NCBI RefSeq assembly: GCF_029227915.1
Contig: NC_079877.1
Coordinates: 62,001-126,000, forward strand
Length of the DNA stretch: 64,000 bases
Source of the DNA: Hydractinia symbiolongicarpus
Taxonomy: Eukaryota > Cnidaria > Hydrozoa > Anthoathecata > Hydractiniidae
Direction of reading: 5' to 3'
The notes beneath the pieces are model-generated. The model had not been told where the DNA came from, searched no databases, and saw only the letters and a list, made by a program, of their open reading frames with translations. Numbering within the stretch: the stretch's first letter is position 1; each line of letters starts with the position of its first letter. A program made the translations under genes and the position numbers. This document shows, in pieces, positions 26,962 through 37,300 of the stretch.

Positions 26962-29390
26962 ATGAGACTTGCAGTTTTCAAAAATGTTTTCATTTTTGAT
27001 GAGACGCTGAATAAAAGAAGTTTAATCGCCGGCAAACGAAAACCCGCGAATTCCAGTAAATCCCGGACTCGGCCCGTACATTCAAAAGTATACAAAGAAA
27101 ATACCCAGGGAGTAAAATCATTTCCCGAACGATTTTTTAAATTATTTTTTCACCACTAATACGCGTGAGACTTGTAGTTTTCAGGAATGTTTTCATTTTT
27201 GATGAGAAGCTGAATAAAAGAAGTTTAATCGCCGGCAAACAAAAACCCGCGAATTCCAGTAAATCCCGGACTCGGCCCGTACATTCAAAAGTATACAAAG
27301 AAAATACCCAGGAAGTAAACTCATTTCCCGAACGATTTTTTAAATTATTTTTTCACCACTAATACGCGTGAGACTTGTAGTTTTCAGGAATGTTTTCATT
27401 TTTGATGAGAAGCTGAATAAAAGAAGTTTAATCGCCGGCAAACGAAAACCCGCGATTTCCCGTAAATCCCGGACTCGGCCCGTATAGTCAAAAGTATACA
27501 AAGAAAGTACCCAGGGAGTAAATTCATTTCCCGAACGATTTTTTAAATTATTTTTTCACCACTAAAACGCATGAGACTTGTAGTTTTCAAAAATGTTTTC
27601 ATTTTTGATAGGACGCTGAGAAAAAGAAGTTTAATCGGCGGCGCACGAAAATCCGCGATTTCCTGTTAATCCCGGACTTGGCCGTATAGTCAAATGTATA
27701 CAAAGAAAGTACCCTGTGAGTAAACTCATTTCCCGAACGATTTTTTAAATTATTTTTTCACCACTAAAACGCATGAGACTTGTAGTTTTCAAAAATGTTT
27801 TCATTTTTGATGAGACGCTGAATAAAAGAAGTTTAATCGACGGCAAACAAAAACCCGCGATTTCCCGTAAATCCCGTGCTTGGCTCGTATAGTCGAGTAT
27901 ATACAAATAAAGTACCCTGTGAGTAAAATCATTTCCAGAACGATTTTTTAAATTATTTTTTCACCACTAAAACGCATGAGACTTGCAGTTTTCAAAAATG
28001 TTTTCATTTTTGATGAGACGCTGAATAAAAGAAGTTTAATCGCCGGCAAACGAAAACCCGCGAATTCCCGTAAATCCCATGCTTGGCTCGTATAGTCGAG
28101 TATATACAAATAAAGTACCCTGTGAGTAAAGTCATTTCCAGAACGATTTTTTAAATTATTTTTTCACCACTAAAACGCATGAGACTTGCAGTTTTCAAAA
28201 ATGTTTTCATTTTTGATGAGACGCTGAATAAAAGAAGTTTAATCGCCGGCAAACGAAAACCCGCGAATTCCAGTAAATCCCGGACTCGGCCCGTACATTC
28301 AAAAGTATACAAAGAAAATACCCAGGAAGTAAACTCATTTCCCGAACGATTTTTTAAATTATTTTTTCACCACTAATACGCGTGAGACTTGTAGTTTTCA
28401 GGAATGTTTTCATTTTTGATGAGAAGCTGAATAAAAGAAGTTTAATCGCCGGCAAACGAAAACCCGCGATTTCCCGTAAATCCCGGACTCGGCCCGTATA
28501 GTCAAAAGTATACAAAGAAAGTACCCAGGGAGTAAATTCATTTCCCGAACGATTTTTTAAATTATTTTTTCACCACTAAAACGCATGAGACTTGTAGTTT
28601 TCAAAAATGTTTTCATTTTTGATAGGACGCTGAAAAAAAGAAGTTTAATCGCCGGCGCACGAAAATCCGCGATTTCCTGTTAATCCCGGACTTGGCCGTA
28701 TAGTCAAATGTATACAAAGAAAGTACCCTGTGAGTAAACTCATTTCCCGAACGATTTTTTAAATTATTTTTTCACCACTAAAACGCATGAGACTTGTAGT
28801 TTTCAAAAATGTTTTCATTTTTGATGAGACGCTGAATAAAAGAAGTTTAATCGACGGCAAACAAAAACCCGCGATTTCCCGTAAATCCCGTGCTTGGCTC
28901 GTATAGTCGAGTATATACAAATAAAGTACCCTGTGAGTAAAATCATTTCCAGAACGATTTTTTAAATTATTTTTTCACCACTAAAACGCATGAGACTTGC
29001 AGTTTTCAAAAATGTTTTCATTTTTGATGAGACGCTGAATAAAAGAAGTTTAATCGCCGGCAAACGAAAACCCGCGAATTCCCGTAAATCCCGTGCTTGG
29101 CTCGTATAGTCGAGTATATACAAATAAAGTACCCTGTGAGTAAAGTCATTTCCAGAACGATTTTTTAAATTATTTTCTCACCACTAAAACGCATGAGACT
29201 TGCAGTTTTCAAAAATGTTTTCATTTTTGATGAGACGCTGAATAAAAGAAGTTTAATCGCCGGCAAACGAAAACCCGCGAATTCCAGTAAATCCCGGACT
29301 CGGCCCGTACATTCAAAAGTATACAAAAAAAATACCCAGGGAGTAAACTCATTTCCCGAACGATTTTTTAAATTATTTTTTCACCACTAA
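26962..29390 (+). repeat. Five-monomer HOR of 1014 bp
   Basis: GACTTGCAG monomers sharing one private pattern begin at 27165-28376 and recur 1014 bp later at 28179-29390. Each unit contains one unusually divergent monomer with TTGATAGGACGCTGA, GGCGCACGAAAATCC and TTCCTGTTAATCCC, beginning at 27568 and about 28582. The whole segment is repeated again 9117 bp to the right (36079-38507). No gene is visible. Confidence 0.85.
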
Positions 29391-30895
29391 TACGCGTGAG
29401 ACTTGTAGTTTTCAGGAATGTTTTCATTTTTAATGAGAAGATGAATAAAAGAAGTTTAATCGCCGGCAAACGAAAACCCGCGATTTCCCGTAAATCCCGT
29501 GCTTGGCCCGTATAGTCGAGTATATACAAAGAAAGTACCCTGTGAGTAATCTCATTTCCAGAACGATTTTTTAAATTATCTTTTCACCACTAAAACGCAT
29601 GAGACTTGTAGTTTTCAAAAATGTTTTCATTTTTGATGAGACGCGGAATAAAAGAAGTTTAATCGCCGGCAAACGAAAACCCGCGATTTCCCGTAAATCC
29701 CGTGCTTGGCCCGTATAGTCGAGTATATACAAAGAAAGTACCCTGTGAGGAAACTCATTTCCAGAACGATTTTTTAAATTATCTTTTCACCACTAAAACG
29801 CAAGAGACTTGTAGTTTTCAAAAATGTTTTCATTTTTGATGAAACGCTGATTAAAAGATGTTTAATCGCCGGCAAACGAAAACCCGCGATTTCCCGTAAA
29901 TCCCGTGCTTGGCTCGTATAGTCGAGTATATACAAAGAAAATACCCTGTGAGTAAACTCATTTCCAGAACGACTTTTTAAATTATTTTTCACCACTAAAA
30001 CGCATGAGACTTGTAGTTTTCAAAAATGTTTTCATTTTTGATGAGACGCGGAATAAAAGAAGTTTAATTGCCGGCAAACGAAAACCTGCGATTTCCCGTA
30101 AATCCCGTGCTTGGCTCGTATAGTCGAGTATATACAAAGAAAGTACCCTGCGAGTAAACTCCATTCCAGAACGACTTTTTAAATTATTTTTCACCACTAA
30201 AACGCATGAGACTTGTAGTTTTCAAAAATGTTTTCACTTTTGATGAGACGCTAAATAAAAGAAGTTTAATCGCCGGCAAACGAAAACCCGCGAATTCCTG
30301 TAAATCCCGGACTCGGCCCGTACAGTCAAAAGTATGCAAAGAAAATACCAAGGGAGTAAACTCATTTCTCGAACGATTTTTTAAATTATTTTTTCACCAC
30401 TTAAACGTATGAGACTTGAAGTTTTCAAAAATGTTTTCATTTTTGATGAGACGCTGAGTAAAAGAAGTTTAATCGCCGGCAAACAAAAACCCGCGAATTC
30501 CCGTAAATCCCGGACTCGGCCCGTATAGTGGAATGTATACAAAGAAAGTACCCTGTGAGTAAACACATTTCCCGAACGATTTTTTAAATTATTTTTTTAC
30601 CACTAAAACGCATGAGACTTGTAGTTTTCAAAAATGTTTTCATTTTTGATGAAACGCTGAATAAAAGAAGTTTAATCGCCGGCAAACGAAAACCCGCGAT
30701 TTCCCGTAAATCCCGTGCTTGGCCCGTATAGTCGAGTATATACAAAGAAAGTACCCTGTGAGTAAACTCATTTCCAGAACGATTTTTTAAATTATCTTTT
30801 CACCACTAAAATGCATGAGACTTGTAGTTTTCAAAAATGTTTTCATTTTTGATGAGACGCGAAATAAAAGAAGTTTAATCGCCGGCAAACGAAAA

Positions 30896-30928
30896 CCCGC
30901 GATTTCCCGTAAATCCCGTGCTTGGCCC
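30896..30928 (-). other. Representative four-tract G3 motif on minus strand (possible G-quadruplex)
   Basis: On the plus strand C3 tracts start at 30896, 30906, 30915 and 30926, with loops of 7, 6 and 8 bases. The minus strand therefore has four G3 runs. One loop exceeds the usual 7-base limit, so folding would be weak or relaxed-type. Monomers with GGCTCG lose the last tract and those with TTCCAG lose the second. A plus-strand i-motif is the mirror possibility. Confidence 0.6.
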
Positions 30929-31033
30929 GTATAGTCGAGTATATACAAAGAAAGTACCCTGTGAGTAAACTCATTTCCAGAACGATTTTTTAAATTATCT
31001 TTTCACCACTAAAACGCATGAGACTTGTAGTTT

Positions 31034-31055
31034 TCAAAAATGTTTTCATTTTTGA
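31034..31055 (+). other. Representative monomer inverted repeat (9-bp arms, TTTT loop)
   Basis: TCAAAAATG at 31034-31042 and CATTTTTGA at 31047-31055 are perfect reverse complements separated by TTTT. The motif is in most monomers in the same phase. In the AGGAATG family the left arm becomes TCAGGAATG, so two pairs are lost. Whether it forms a cruciform or an RNA hairpin is not known. Confidence 0.85.
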
Positions 31056-31743
31056 TGAGACGCTGAATAAAAGAAATTTAATCGCCGGCAAACGAAAACC
31101 CGCGAATTTCCGTAAATCCCGGACTCGGCCCGTATAGTCAAAAGTATACAAAGAAAATACCCAGGGAGTAAACTCATTTCCAGACCGATTTTTTAAATTA
31201 TCTTTTCACCACTAAAACACATGAGACTTGTAGTTTTCAAAAATGTTTTCATTTTTGATGAGACGCGGAATAAAAGAACTTTAATCGCCGGCAAACGAAA
31301 ACCCGCGATTTCCCGTAAATCCCGTGCTTGGCCCGTATAGTCGAGTATATACAAAGAAAGTACCCTGTGAGTAAACTCATTTCCAGAACGATTTTTTAAA
31401 TTATCTTTTCACCACTAAAACGCATGAGACTTGTAGTTTTCAAAAATGTTTTCATTTTTGATGAGACGCTGAATAAAAGAAATTTAATCGCCGGCAAACG
31501 AAAACCCGCGAATTCCCGTAAATTCCGGACTCGGCCCGTATAGTCAAAAGTATACAAAGAAAATACCCAGGGAGTAAACTCATTTCCAGAACGATTTTTT
31601 AAATTATCTTTTCACCACTAAAACGCATGAGACTTGTAGTTTTCCAAAATGTTTTCATTTTTGATGAGACGCTGAATAAAAGAAGTTTAATCGACGGCAA
31701 ACGAAAACCCGCGATTTCCCGTAAATCCCGTGCTTGGCTCGTA

Positions 31744-31826
31744 TAGTCGAGTATATACAAATAAAGTACCCTGTGAGTAAAATCATTTCCAGAACGATTT
31801 TTTAAATTATTTTTTCACCACTAAAA
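31744..31826 (+). repeat. 83-bp direct repeat flanking LINE copy 1, left side (candidate target-site duplication)
   Basis: This 83-bp segment, from TAGTCGAGTATATAC to CCACTAAAA, is base-for-base identical to 33761-33843 directly after the LINE tail. The preceding TA is shared too. Because it is satellite sequence, identity alone does not prove a target-site duplication: a 120-bp deletion at the target (203 minus 83) would leave the same picture. Confidence 0.6.
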
Positions 31827-33577
31827 TTCGTGAAAAAGAACATATAGCAAATATAATAAATGATCATTTTGTTAATGTCACGAATTCTTTGAATATTGAT
31901 GGAATTCCGCACGAAAACTATAACGATAATAAAAACGATATTGAAAACGTCATCAAGAATTACGAACAGCATCCAAGTATAATATGGATAAAGAAACATG
32001 TTACCACTACCAACAAAATGAGCTTCAAATCAATTGAAATTGACATCATGAAAAAGTATATTGGTAACCTAAAAGAAAACAAATCTGGTCCCAAAGGAGC
32101 AATTCCACCATGTTTCCTCAAATATTACGCCGATGTATACGGAGAACATATCAACAAGCTGTTTGAGAAATCTATTGTCGATGAAGTTTTCCCTGGAGCA
32201 ATGAAATTGGCTGATATTTGTCCACTATTTAAAAACGGAGATCGTTCATTAAAATTGAATTATCGTCCTGTTAGTAAATTGAGCAGTGCGTCAAAAATTT
32301 TTGAACGTATTATGTTTGATCAGATTTATGAATTTATTGATAGTAAATTATCACCTCTTTTGTCAGGTTTTCGAAAGGGTTTTAGCAGCCAGCATGTTTT
32401 GCTTCACATGATAGAATCGTGGCGAAAAGATCTTGATAAAGGGAATGCTGTAGGGGCGCTATTGATGGATTTGAGTAAAGCATTTGATTGTGTGGATCAT
32501 AATCTGTTAATAGCGAAACTACATGCATATGGTTTCTCAAAAAGTGCTTTAGGTCTTTTAAGGAGTTATCTCACCAATCGGTTCCAAAGAGTCGGAATTG
32601 ATGGCTATTTCAGCTTGTGGAAAGAAATTATTAGTGGTGTCCCACAAGGTTCGATTCTGGGTCCACTTTTATTCAATATTTATATAAATGATTTAATGTT
32701 TATTTTTAATGATAGAGCTGATGTCAAAATTTGTAATTACGCAGATGACAATACACTTTATACATATGGAAAACAATTTGAGGAGATAAAGTTATGTTTA
32801 GAAAGTGCTTTTTCAACTGTTAGCACATGGTTTTCCAATAATGGGCTTCAGTTAAATTCTGAGAAGTGCAAACTGCTCATTCTGGGAAAATCAAAAAACG
32901 AAAACTTTGTTACTTTAAATTTGAAAAATAATATATTACAAGAGTCTCCATACGTAAAGTTGTTGGGTATAATTCTGGACAATCAGCTTTCTTTCCGGCA
33001 ACATGTTCTTCCATTATGTAAGAAGGCAAATGCCAAGATCAATGCCCTAAAACGTATATCACCATATATGTCTAATTATAAGCGAAATGTTATTGCTAAT
33101 TCATTTATTTCTAGCATATTTAATTACTGCCCTCTTATATGGGGATTTTCAAGTAGAGATCTACTACATAAAGTTAATAGCATTCATAGTAGAGCAAATA
33201 GACTTTTATGCGACAGAATTGAAAATGAATGCAGAATCAGTATTCATGAAAAGTTCTGCCGAAAATTGTTAAAGGAGGTTTTTAAAACAAAAATGAAACA
33301 GAATCCATCCTATATGAATGATGTTTTTGTATTCAAAAACACAGCATATAGTTTCCGTGCATCAAGTTCTCTTGAAAGGTGCAGAACTCGCACCACAAAG
33401 CATGGTCTATTAAGCGTATCTTATATTGCTTCTAAATTATGGGAGAAGCTTCCAAACTCTGTCCGAAATGCCCCTTCGTTGTCTTTATTCCATCACGGGC
33501 TAAACAACATTCCGTTTATTCAGTGCAGTTGTCGTCTCTGTGCCACATATATTTGTAACGTAGGATATACGAATTAG
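31826..33577 (+). CDS. LINE ORF2 fragment: reverse transcriptase domain, 5'-truncated, copy 1
   Basis: An RNA-directed DNA polymerase fragment of 583 codons ending at TAG; the role in the family is target-primed reverse transcription of the element RNA. The frame enters from the truncated end, so there is no native start; it stays open 15 codons back into satellite to a TAA at 31778, and its first ATG is at 32018. Motifs, counting from 31826: RPVS at 147-150; GFRKG near 181; catalytic MDLSKAFD with Asp 215 and 221; SGVPQGSILGP around 270-280; YADD at 305-308 with both catalytic Asp; KLLGIILD at 378-385. The C-terminus has Cys 567, 569, 572 and 577 (CSCRLC then C), a Cys cluster seen in many invertebrate LINEs. 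The endonuclease is absent, so the fragment is not autonomous. No stop or frameshift interrupts it, which implies a young insertion. Expression is unknown. Confidence 0.9.
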   Translation: MREKEHIANIINDHFVNVTNSLNIDGIPHENYNDNKNDIENVIKNYEQHPSIIWIKKHVTTTNKMSFKSIEIDIMKKYIGNLKENKSGPKGAIPPCFLKYYADVYGEHINKLFEKSIVDEVFPGAMKLADICPLFKNGDRSLKLNYRPVSKLSSASKIFERIMFDQIYEFIDSKLSPLLSGFRKGFSSQHVLLHMIESWRKDLDKGNAVGALLMDLSKAFDCVDHNLLIAKLHAYGFSKSALGLLRSYLTNRFQRVGIDGYFSLWKEIISGVPQGSILGPLLFNIYINDLMFIFNDRADVKICNYADDNTLYTYGKQFEEIKLCLESAFSTVSTWFSNNGLQLNSEKCKLLILGKSKNENFVTLNLKNNILQESPYVKLLGIILDNQLSFRQHVLPLCKKANAKINALKRISPYMSNYKRNVIANSFISSIFNYCPLIWGFSSRDLLHKVNSIHSRANRLLCDRIENECRISIHEKFCRKLLKEVFKTKMKQNPSYMNDVFVFKNTAYSFRASSSLERCRTRTTKHGLLSVSYIASKLWEKLPNSVRNAPSLSLFHHGLNNIPFIQCSCRLCATYICNVGYTN

Positions 33578-33760
33578 CTTCTTATTATTATAATATAAAT
33601 CTCCTATTTTTTTTAAAACTTTATTTTAGGACAGTCGATTTTAATTAGCCCAAGGCTAACAAATTTTTTTTTTTTTTTAATTAATGTATCTAGCATGTTT
33701 TATTGTATATTGTATATCGACTTTAAAGAAAGAATAAATAAATAAATAAATAAATAAATA
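31827..33760 (+). mobile_element. 5'-truncated non-LTR retrotransposon (LINE), copy 1
   Basis: A non-satellite insert of about 1934 bp in the same orientation as the monomers. Satellite stops after CCACTAAAA at 31826 and resumes at TAGTCGAGTA at 33761. It contains the end of a linker, a full reverse transcriptase domain and a cysteine-rich C-terminus, then a UTR of about 155 bp and a tail of seven AATA units. The endonuclease and any first ORF are missing, so this is a typical 5' truncation from incomplete target-primed reverse transcription. The short tandem-repeat tail and RT motifs fit the broad CR1/L2/Rex1/jockey assemblage. I cannot resolve the clade without a phylogeny. Confidence 0.92.
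33578..33760 (+). other. LINE 3' UTR and (AATA)7 tail, copy 1
   Basis: AT-rich sequence with a T8 run near 33607, a T15 run starting at 33664, and a 28-bp tail of seven AATA units at 33733-33760. The tail contains overlapping AATAAA hexamers, which could serve as poly(A) signals. A microsatellite tail instead of a plain poly(A) is common in CR1/L2/Rex1-like elements. In copy 2 the T15 run is T16. Confidence 0.85.
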
Positions 33761-33843
33761 TAGTCGAGTATATACAAATAAAGTACCCTGTGAGTAAAAT
33801 CATTTCCAGAACGATTTTTTAAATTATTTTTTCACCACTAAAA
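33761..33843 (+). repeat. 83-bp direct repeat flanking LINE copy 1, right side
   Basis: Identical to 31744-31826 over all 83 bases. The satellite then continues in normal phase with CGCATGAGACTTGCAG, whereas at the left boundary the LINE begins at exactly this point. That is the pattern expected of a duplicated target. Confidence 0.6.
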
Positions 33844-34388
33844 CGCATGAGACTTGCAGTTTTCAAAAAGGTTTTCATTTTTGATGAGACGCTGAATAAA
33901 AGAAGTTTAATCGCCGGCAAACGAAAACCCGCGAATTCCCGTAAATCCCGGACTCGGCCCGTACATTCAAAAGTATACAAAGAAAACACCCAGGGAGTAA
34001 ACTCATTTCCCGAACGATTTTTTAAATTATTTTTTCACCACTAATACGCGTGAGACTTGTAGTTTTCAGGAATGTTTTCATTTTTGATGAGAAGCTGAAT
34101 AAAAGAAGTTTAATCGCCGGCAAACGAAAACCCGCGATTTCCAGTAAATTCCGGGCTTAGCCCGTATAGTCGAATGTATACAAAGAAAGTACCCTGTGAG
34201 TAAACTCATTTCCCGAACGATTTTTTAAATTATTTTTTCACCACTAAAAACGCATGAGACTTGTAGTTTTCAGGAATGCTTTCATTTTTGATGAGACGCG
34301 TAATTGAAGAAGTTTAATCGACGGCAAACGAAAACCCGCGATTTCCCGTAAATCCCGTGCTTGGCTCGTATAGTCGAGTATATACAAA
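33844..34388 (+). repeat. Satellite right of LINE copy 1, end of 9.1-kb unit
   Basis: Nearly three monomers of the TACGCGTGAG / GACTTGCAG families. One has a five-A ACTAAAAACGC junction and a GACGCGTAATTGAAG form near 34296. Duplicated at 42962-43506. The open frame at 33847-34044 is a satellite translation. Confidence 0.8.
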
Positions 34389-37300
34389 TAAAGTACCCTG
34401 TGAGTAAATTCATTTCCAGAACGATTTTTTAAATTATTTTTTCACCACTAAAACGCATGAGACTTGCAGTTTTCAAAAATGTTTTCATTTTTGATGAGAC
34501 GCTGAATAAAAAAAGTTTAATCGCCGGCAAACGAAAACCCGCGAATTCCCGTAAATCCCATGCTTGGTTCGTATAGTCGAGTATATACAAATAAAGTACC
34601 CTGTGAGTAAAATCATTTCCAGAACGATTTTTTAAATTATTTTTTCACCACTAAAACGCATGAGACTTGCAGTTTTCAAAAATGTTTTCATTTTTGATGA
34701 GACGCTGAATAAAAGAAGTTTAATCGCCGGCAAACGAAAACCCGCGAATTCCAGTAAATCCCGGACTCGGCCCGTACATTCAAAAGTATACAAAGAAAAT
34801 ACCGAGGGAGTAAACTCATTTCCCGAACGATTTTTTAAATTATTTTTTCACCACTAAAACGCATGAGACTTGTAGTTTTCAGGAATGCTTTCATTTTTGA
34901 TGAGACGCTTAATTGAAGAAGTTTAATCACCGGCAAACGAAAACCCGCGATTTCCCGTAAATCCCGGACTTGGCCGTATAGTCAAATGTATACAAATAAA
35001 GTACCCTGTGAGTAAAACCATTTCCAGAACGATTTTTTAAATTATTTTTTCACCACTAAAACGCATGAGACTTGCAGTTTTCGAAAATGTTTTCATTTTT
35101 GATGAGACGCTGAATAAAAGAAGTTTAATCGCCGGCAAACGAAAACCCGCGAATTCCCGTAAATCCCGTGCTTGGCTCGTATAGTCGAGTATATACAAAT
35201 AAAGTACCCTGTGAGTAAAATCATTTCCAGAACGATTTTTTAAATTATTTTTTCACCACTAATACGCGTGAGACTTGTAGTTTTCAGGAATGTTTTCATT
35301 TTTGATGAGAAGCTGAATAAAAGAAGTTTAATCGCCGGCAAACGAAAACCCGCGAATTCCAGTAAATCCCGGACTCGGCCCGTACATTCAAAAGTATACA
35401 AAGAAAATACCCAGGGAGTAAACTCATTTCCCGAACGATTTTTTAAATTATTTTTTCACCACTAATACGCGTGAGACTTGTAGTTTTCAGGAATGTTTTC
35501 ATTTTTGATGAGAAGCTGAATAAAAGAAGTTTAATCGCCGGCAAACGAAAACCCGCGATTTCCCGTAAATCCCGGACTCGGCCCGTATAGTCAAAAGTAT
35601 ACAAAGAAAGTACCCAGGGAGTAAATTCATTTCCCGAACGATTTTTTAAATTATTTTTTCACCACTAAAACGCATGAGACTTGTAGTTTTCAGGAATGCT
35701 TTCATTTTTGATGAGACGCCTAATTGAAGAAGTTTAATCACCGGCAAACGAAAACCCGCGATTTCCCGTAAATCCCGGACTTGGCCGTATAGTCAAATGT
35801 ATACAAATAAAGTACCCTGTGAGTAAAATCATTTCCAGAACGATTTTTTAAATTATTTTTTCACCACTAAAACGCATGAGACTTGCAGTTTTCAAAAATG
35901 TTTTCATTTTTGATGAGACGCTGAATAAAAGAAGTTTAATCGCCGGCAAACGAAAACCCGCGAATTCCCGTAAATCCCGTGCTTGGCCCGTATAGTCGAG
36001 TATATACAAATAAAGTACCCTGTGAGTAAAATCATTTCCAGAACGATTTTTTAAATTATTTTTTCACCACTAAAACGCATGAGACTTGCAGTTTTCAAAA
36101 ATGTTTTCATTTTTGATGAGACGCTGAATAAAAGAAGTTTAATCGCCGGCAAACGAAAACCCGCGAATTCCAGTAAATCCCGGACTCGGCCCGTACATTC
36201 AAAAGTATACAAAGAAAATACCCAGGGAGTAAACTCATTTCCCGAACGATTTTTTAAATTATTTTTTCACCACTAATACGCGTGAGACTTGTAGTTTTCA
36301 GGAATGTTTTCATTTTTGATGAGAAGCTGAATAAAAGAAGTTTAATCGCCGGCAAACAAAAACCCGCGAATTCCAGTAAATCCCGGACTCGGCCCGTACA
36401 TTCAAAAGTATACAAAGAAAATACCCAGGAAGTAAACTCATTTCCCGAACGATTTTTTAAATTATTTTTTCACCACTAATACGCGTGAGACTTGTAGTTT
36501 TCAGGAATGTTTTCATTTTTGATGAGAAGCTGAATAAAAGAAGTTTAATCGCCGGCAAACGAAAACCCGCGATTTCCCGTAAATCCCGGACTCGGCCCGT
36601 ATAGTCAAAAGTATACAAAGAAAGTACCCAGGGAGTAAATTCATTTCCCGAACGATTTTTTAAATTATTTTTTCACCACTAAAACGCATGAGACTTGTAG
36701 TTTTCAAAAATGTTTTCATTTTTGATAGGACGCTGAGAAAAAGAAGTTTAATCGCCGGCGCACGAAAATCCGCGATTTCCTGTTAATCCCGGACTTGGCC
36801 GTATAGTCAAATGTATACAAAGAAAGTACCCTGTGAGTAAACTCATTTCCCGAACGATTTTTTAAATTATTTTTTCACCACTAAAACGCATGAGACTTGT
36901 AGTTTTCAAAAATGTTTTCATTTTTGATGAGACGCTGAATAAAAGAAGTTTAATCGACGGCAAACAAAAACCCGCGATTTCCCGTAAATCCCGTGCTTGG
37001 CTCGTATAGTCGAGTATATACAAATAAAGTACCCTGTGAGTAAAATCATTTCCAGAACGATTTTTTAAATTATTTTTTCACCACTAAAACGCATGAGACT
37101 TGCAGTTTTCAAAAATGTTTTCATTTTTGATGAGACGCTGAATAAAAGAAGTTTAATCGCCGGCAAACGAAAACCCGCGAATTCCCGTAAATCCCATGCT
37201 TGGCTCGTATAGTCGAGTATATACAAATAAAGTACCCTGTGAGTAAAGTCATTTCCAGAACGATTTTTTAAATTATTTTCTCACCACTAAAACGCATGAG

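Larger units (their letters stand above)
29391..31826 (+). repeat. Satellite flank left of LINE copy 1
   Basis: Twelve monomers, mostly of the CCCGTGCTTGG / GTCGAGTATATAC family, including 202-bp forms that lack one T (junctions near 29985 and 30195). The LINE begins in the monomer that ends here, just after CCACTAAAA. The same block is present at 38508-40943. Open frames at 29774-30566 on both strands are satellite translations. Confidence 0.85.
25272..34388 (+). repeat. 9.1-kb duplicated segment, copy 1 (satellite plus LINE)
   Basis: From about 25543 to 34388 this matches 34660-43506 at an offset of 9117 bp, becoming 9118 bp after a T-run in the LINE 3' UTR. Only scattered single-base differences are seen, for example T31524 against C40641 and G29259 against A38376. 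The right end of homology is sharp: at 34389 copy 1 reads AAATAAAGTACC, while copy 2 at 43507 reads AAAGAAAATACC. The left end lies inside near-identical 1825-bp HOR units and cannot be placed exactly; 34389-34660 actually resembles 23447-23718 better than the expected 25272 position. Confidence 0.88.

Noticed and set aside
30875-30900. CENP-B box on the minus strand (TTTCGTTTGCCGGCG)
   Set aside because: Only the TTCG part fits; the required A and the CGGG positions do not match.
31047-31130. Hammerhead ribozyme in the monomer (TTGATGAG and CGAAAAC resemble parts of the core)
   Set aside because: The essential first C of the CUGANGA core is T, no stem II pairing is found between the two boxes, and no core is found on the other strand.
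31802-31999. 65-codon minus-strand frame over the satellite-LINE junction, also at 40919-41116
   Set aside because: Antisense shadow of the RT fragment and satellite; hydrophobic only because the antisense sequence is AT-rich.
33087-33272. 61-codon frame inside the LINE, also at 42204-42389
   Set aside because: Out-of-frame shadow of the reverse transcriptase frame on the same strand.
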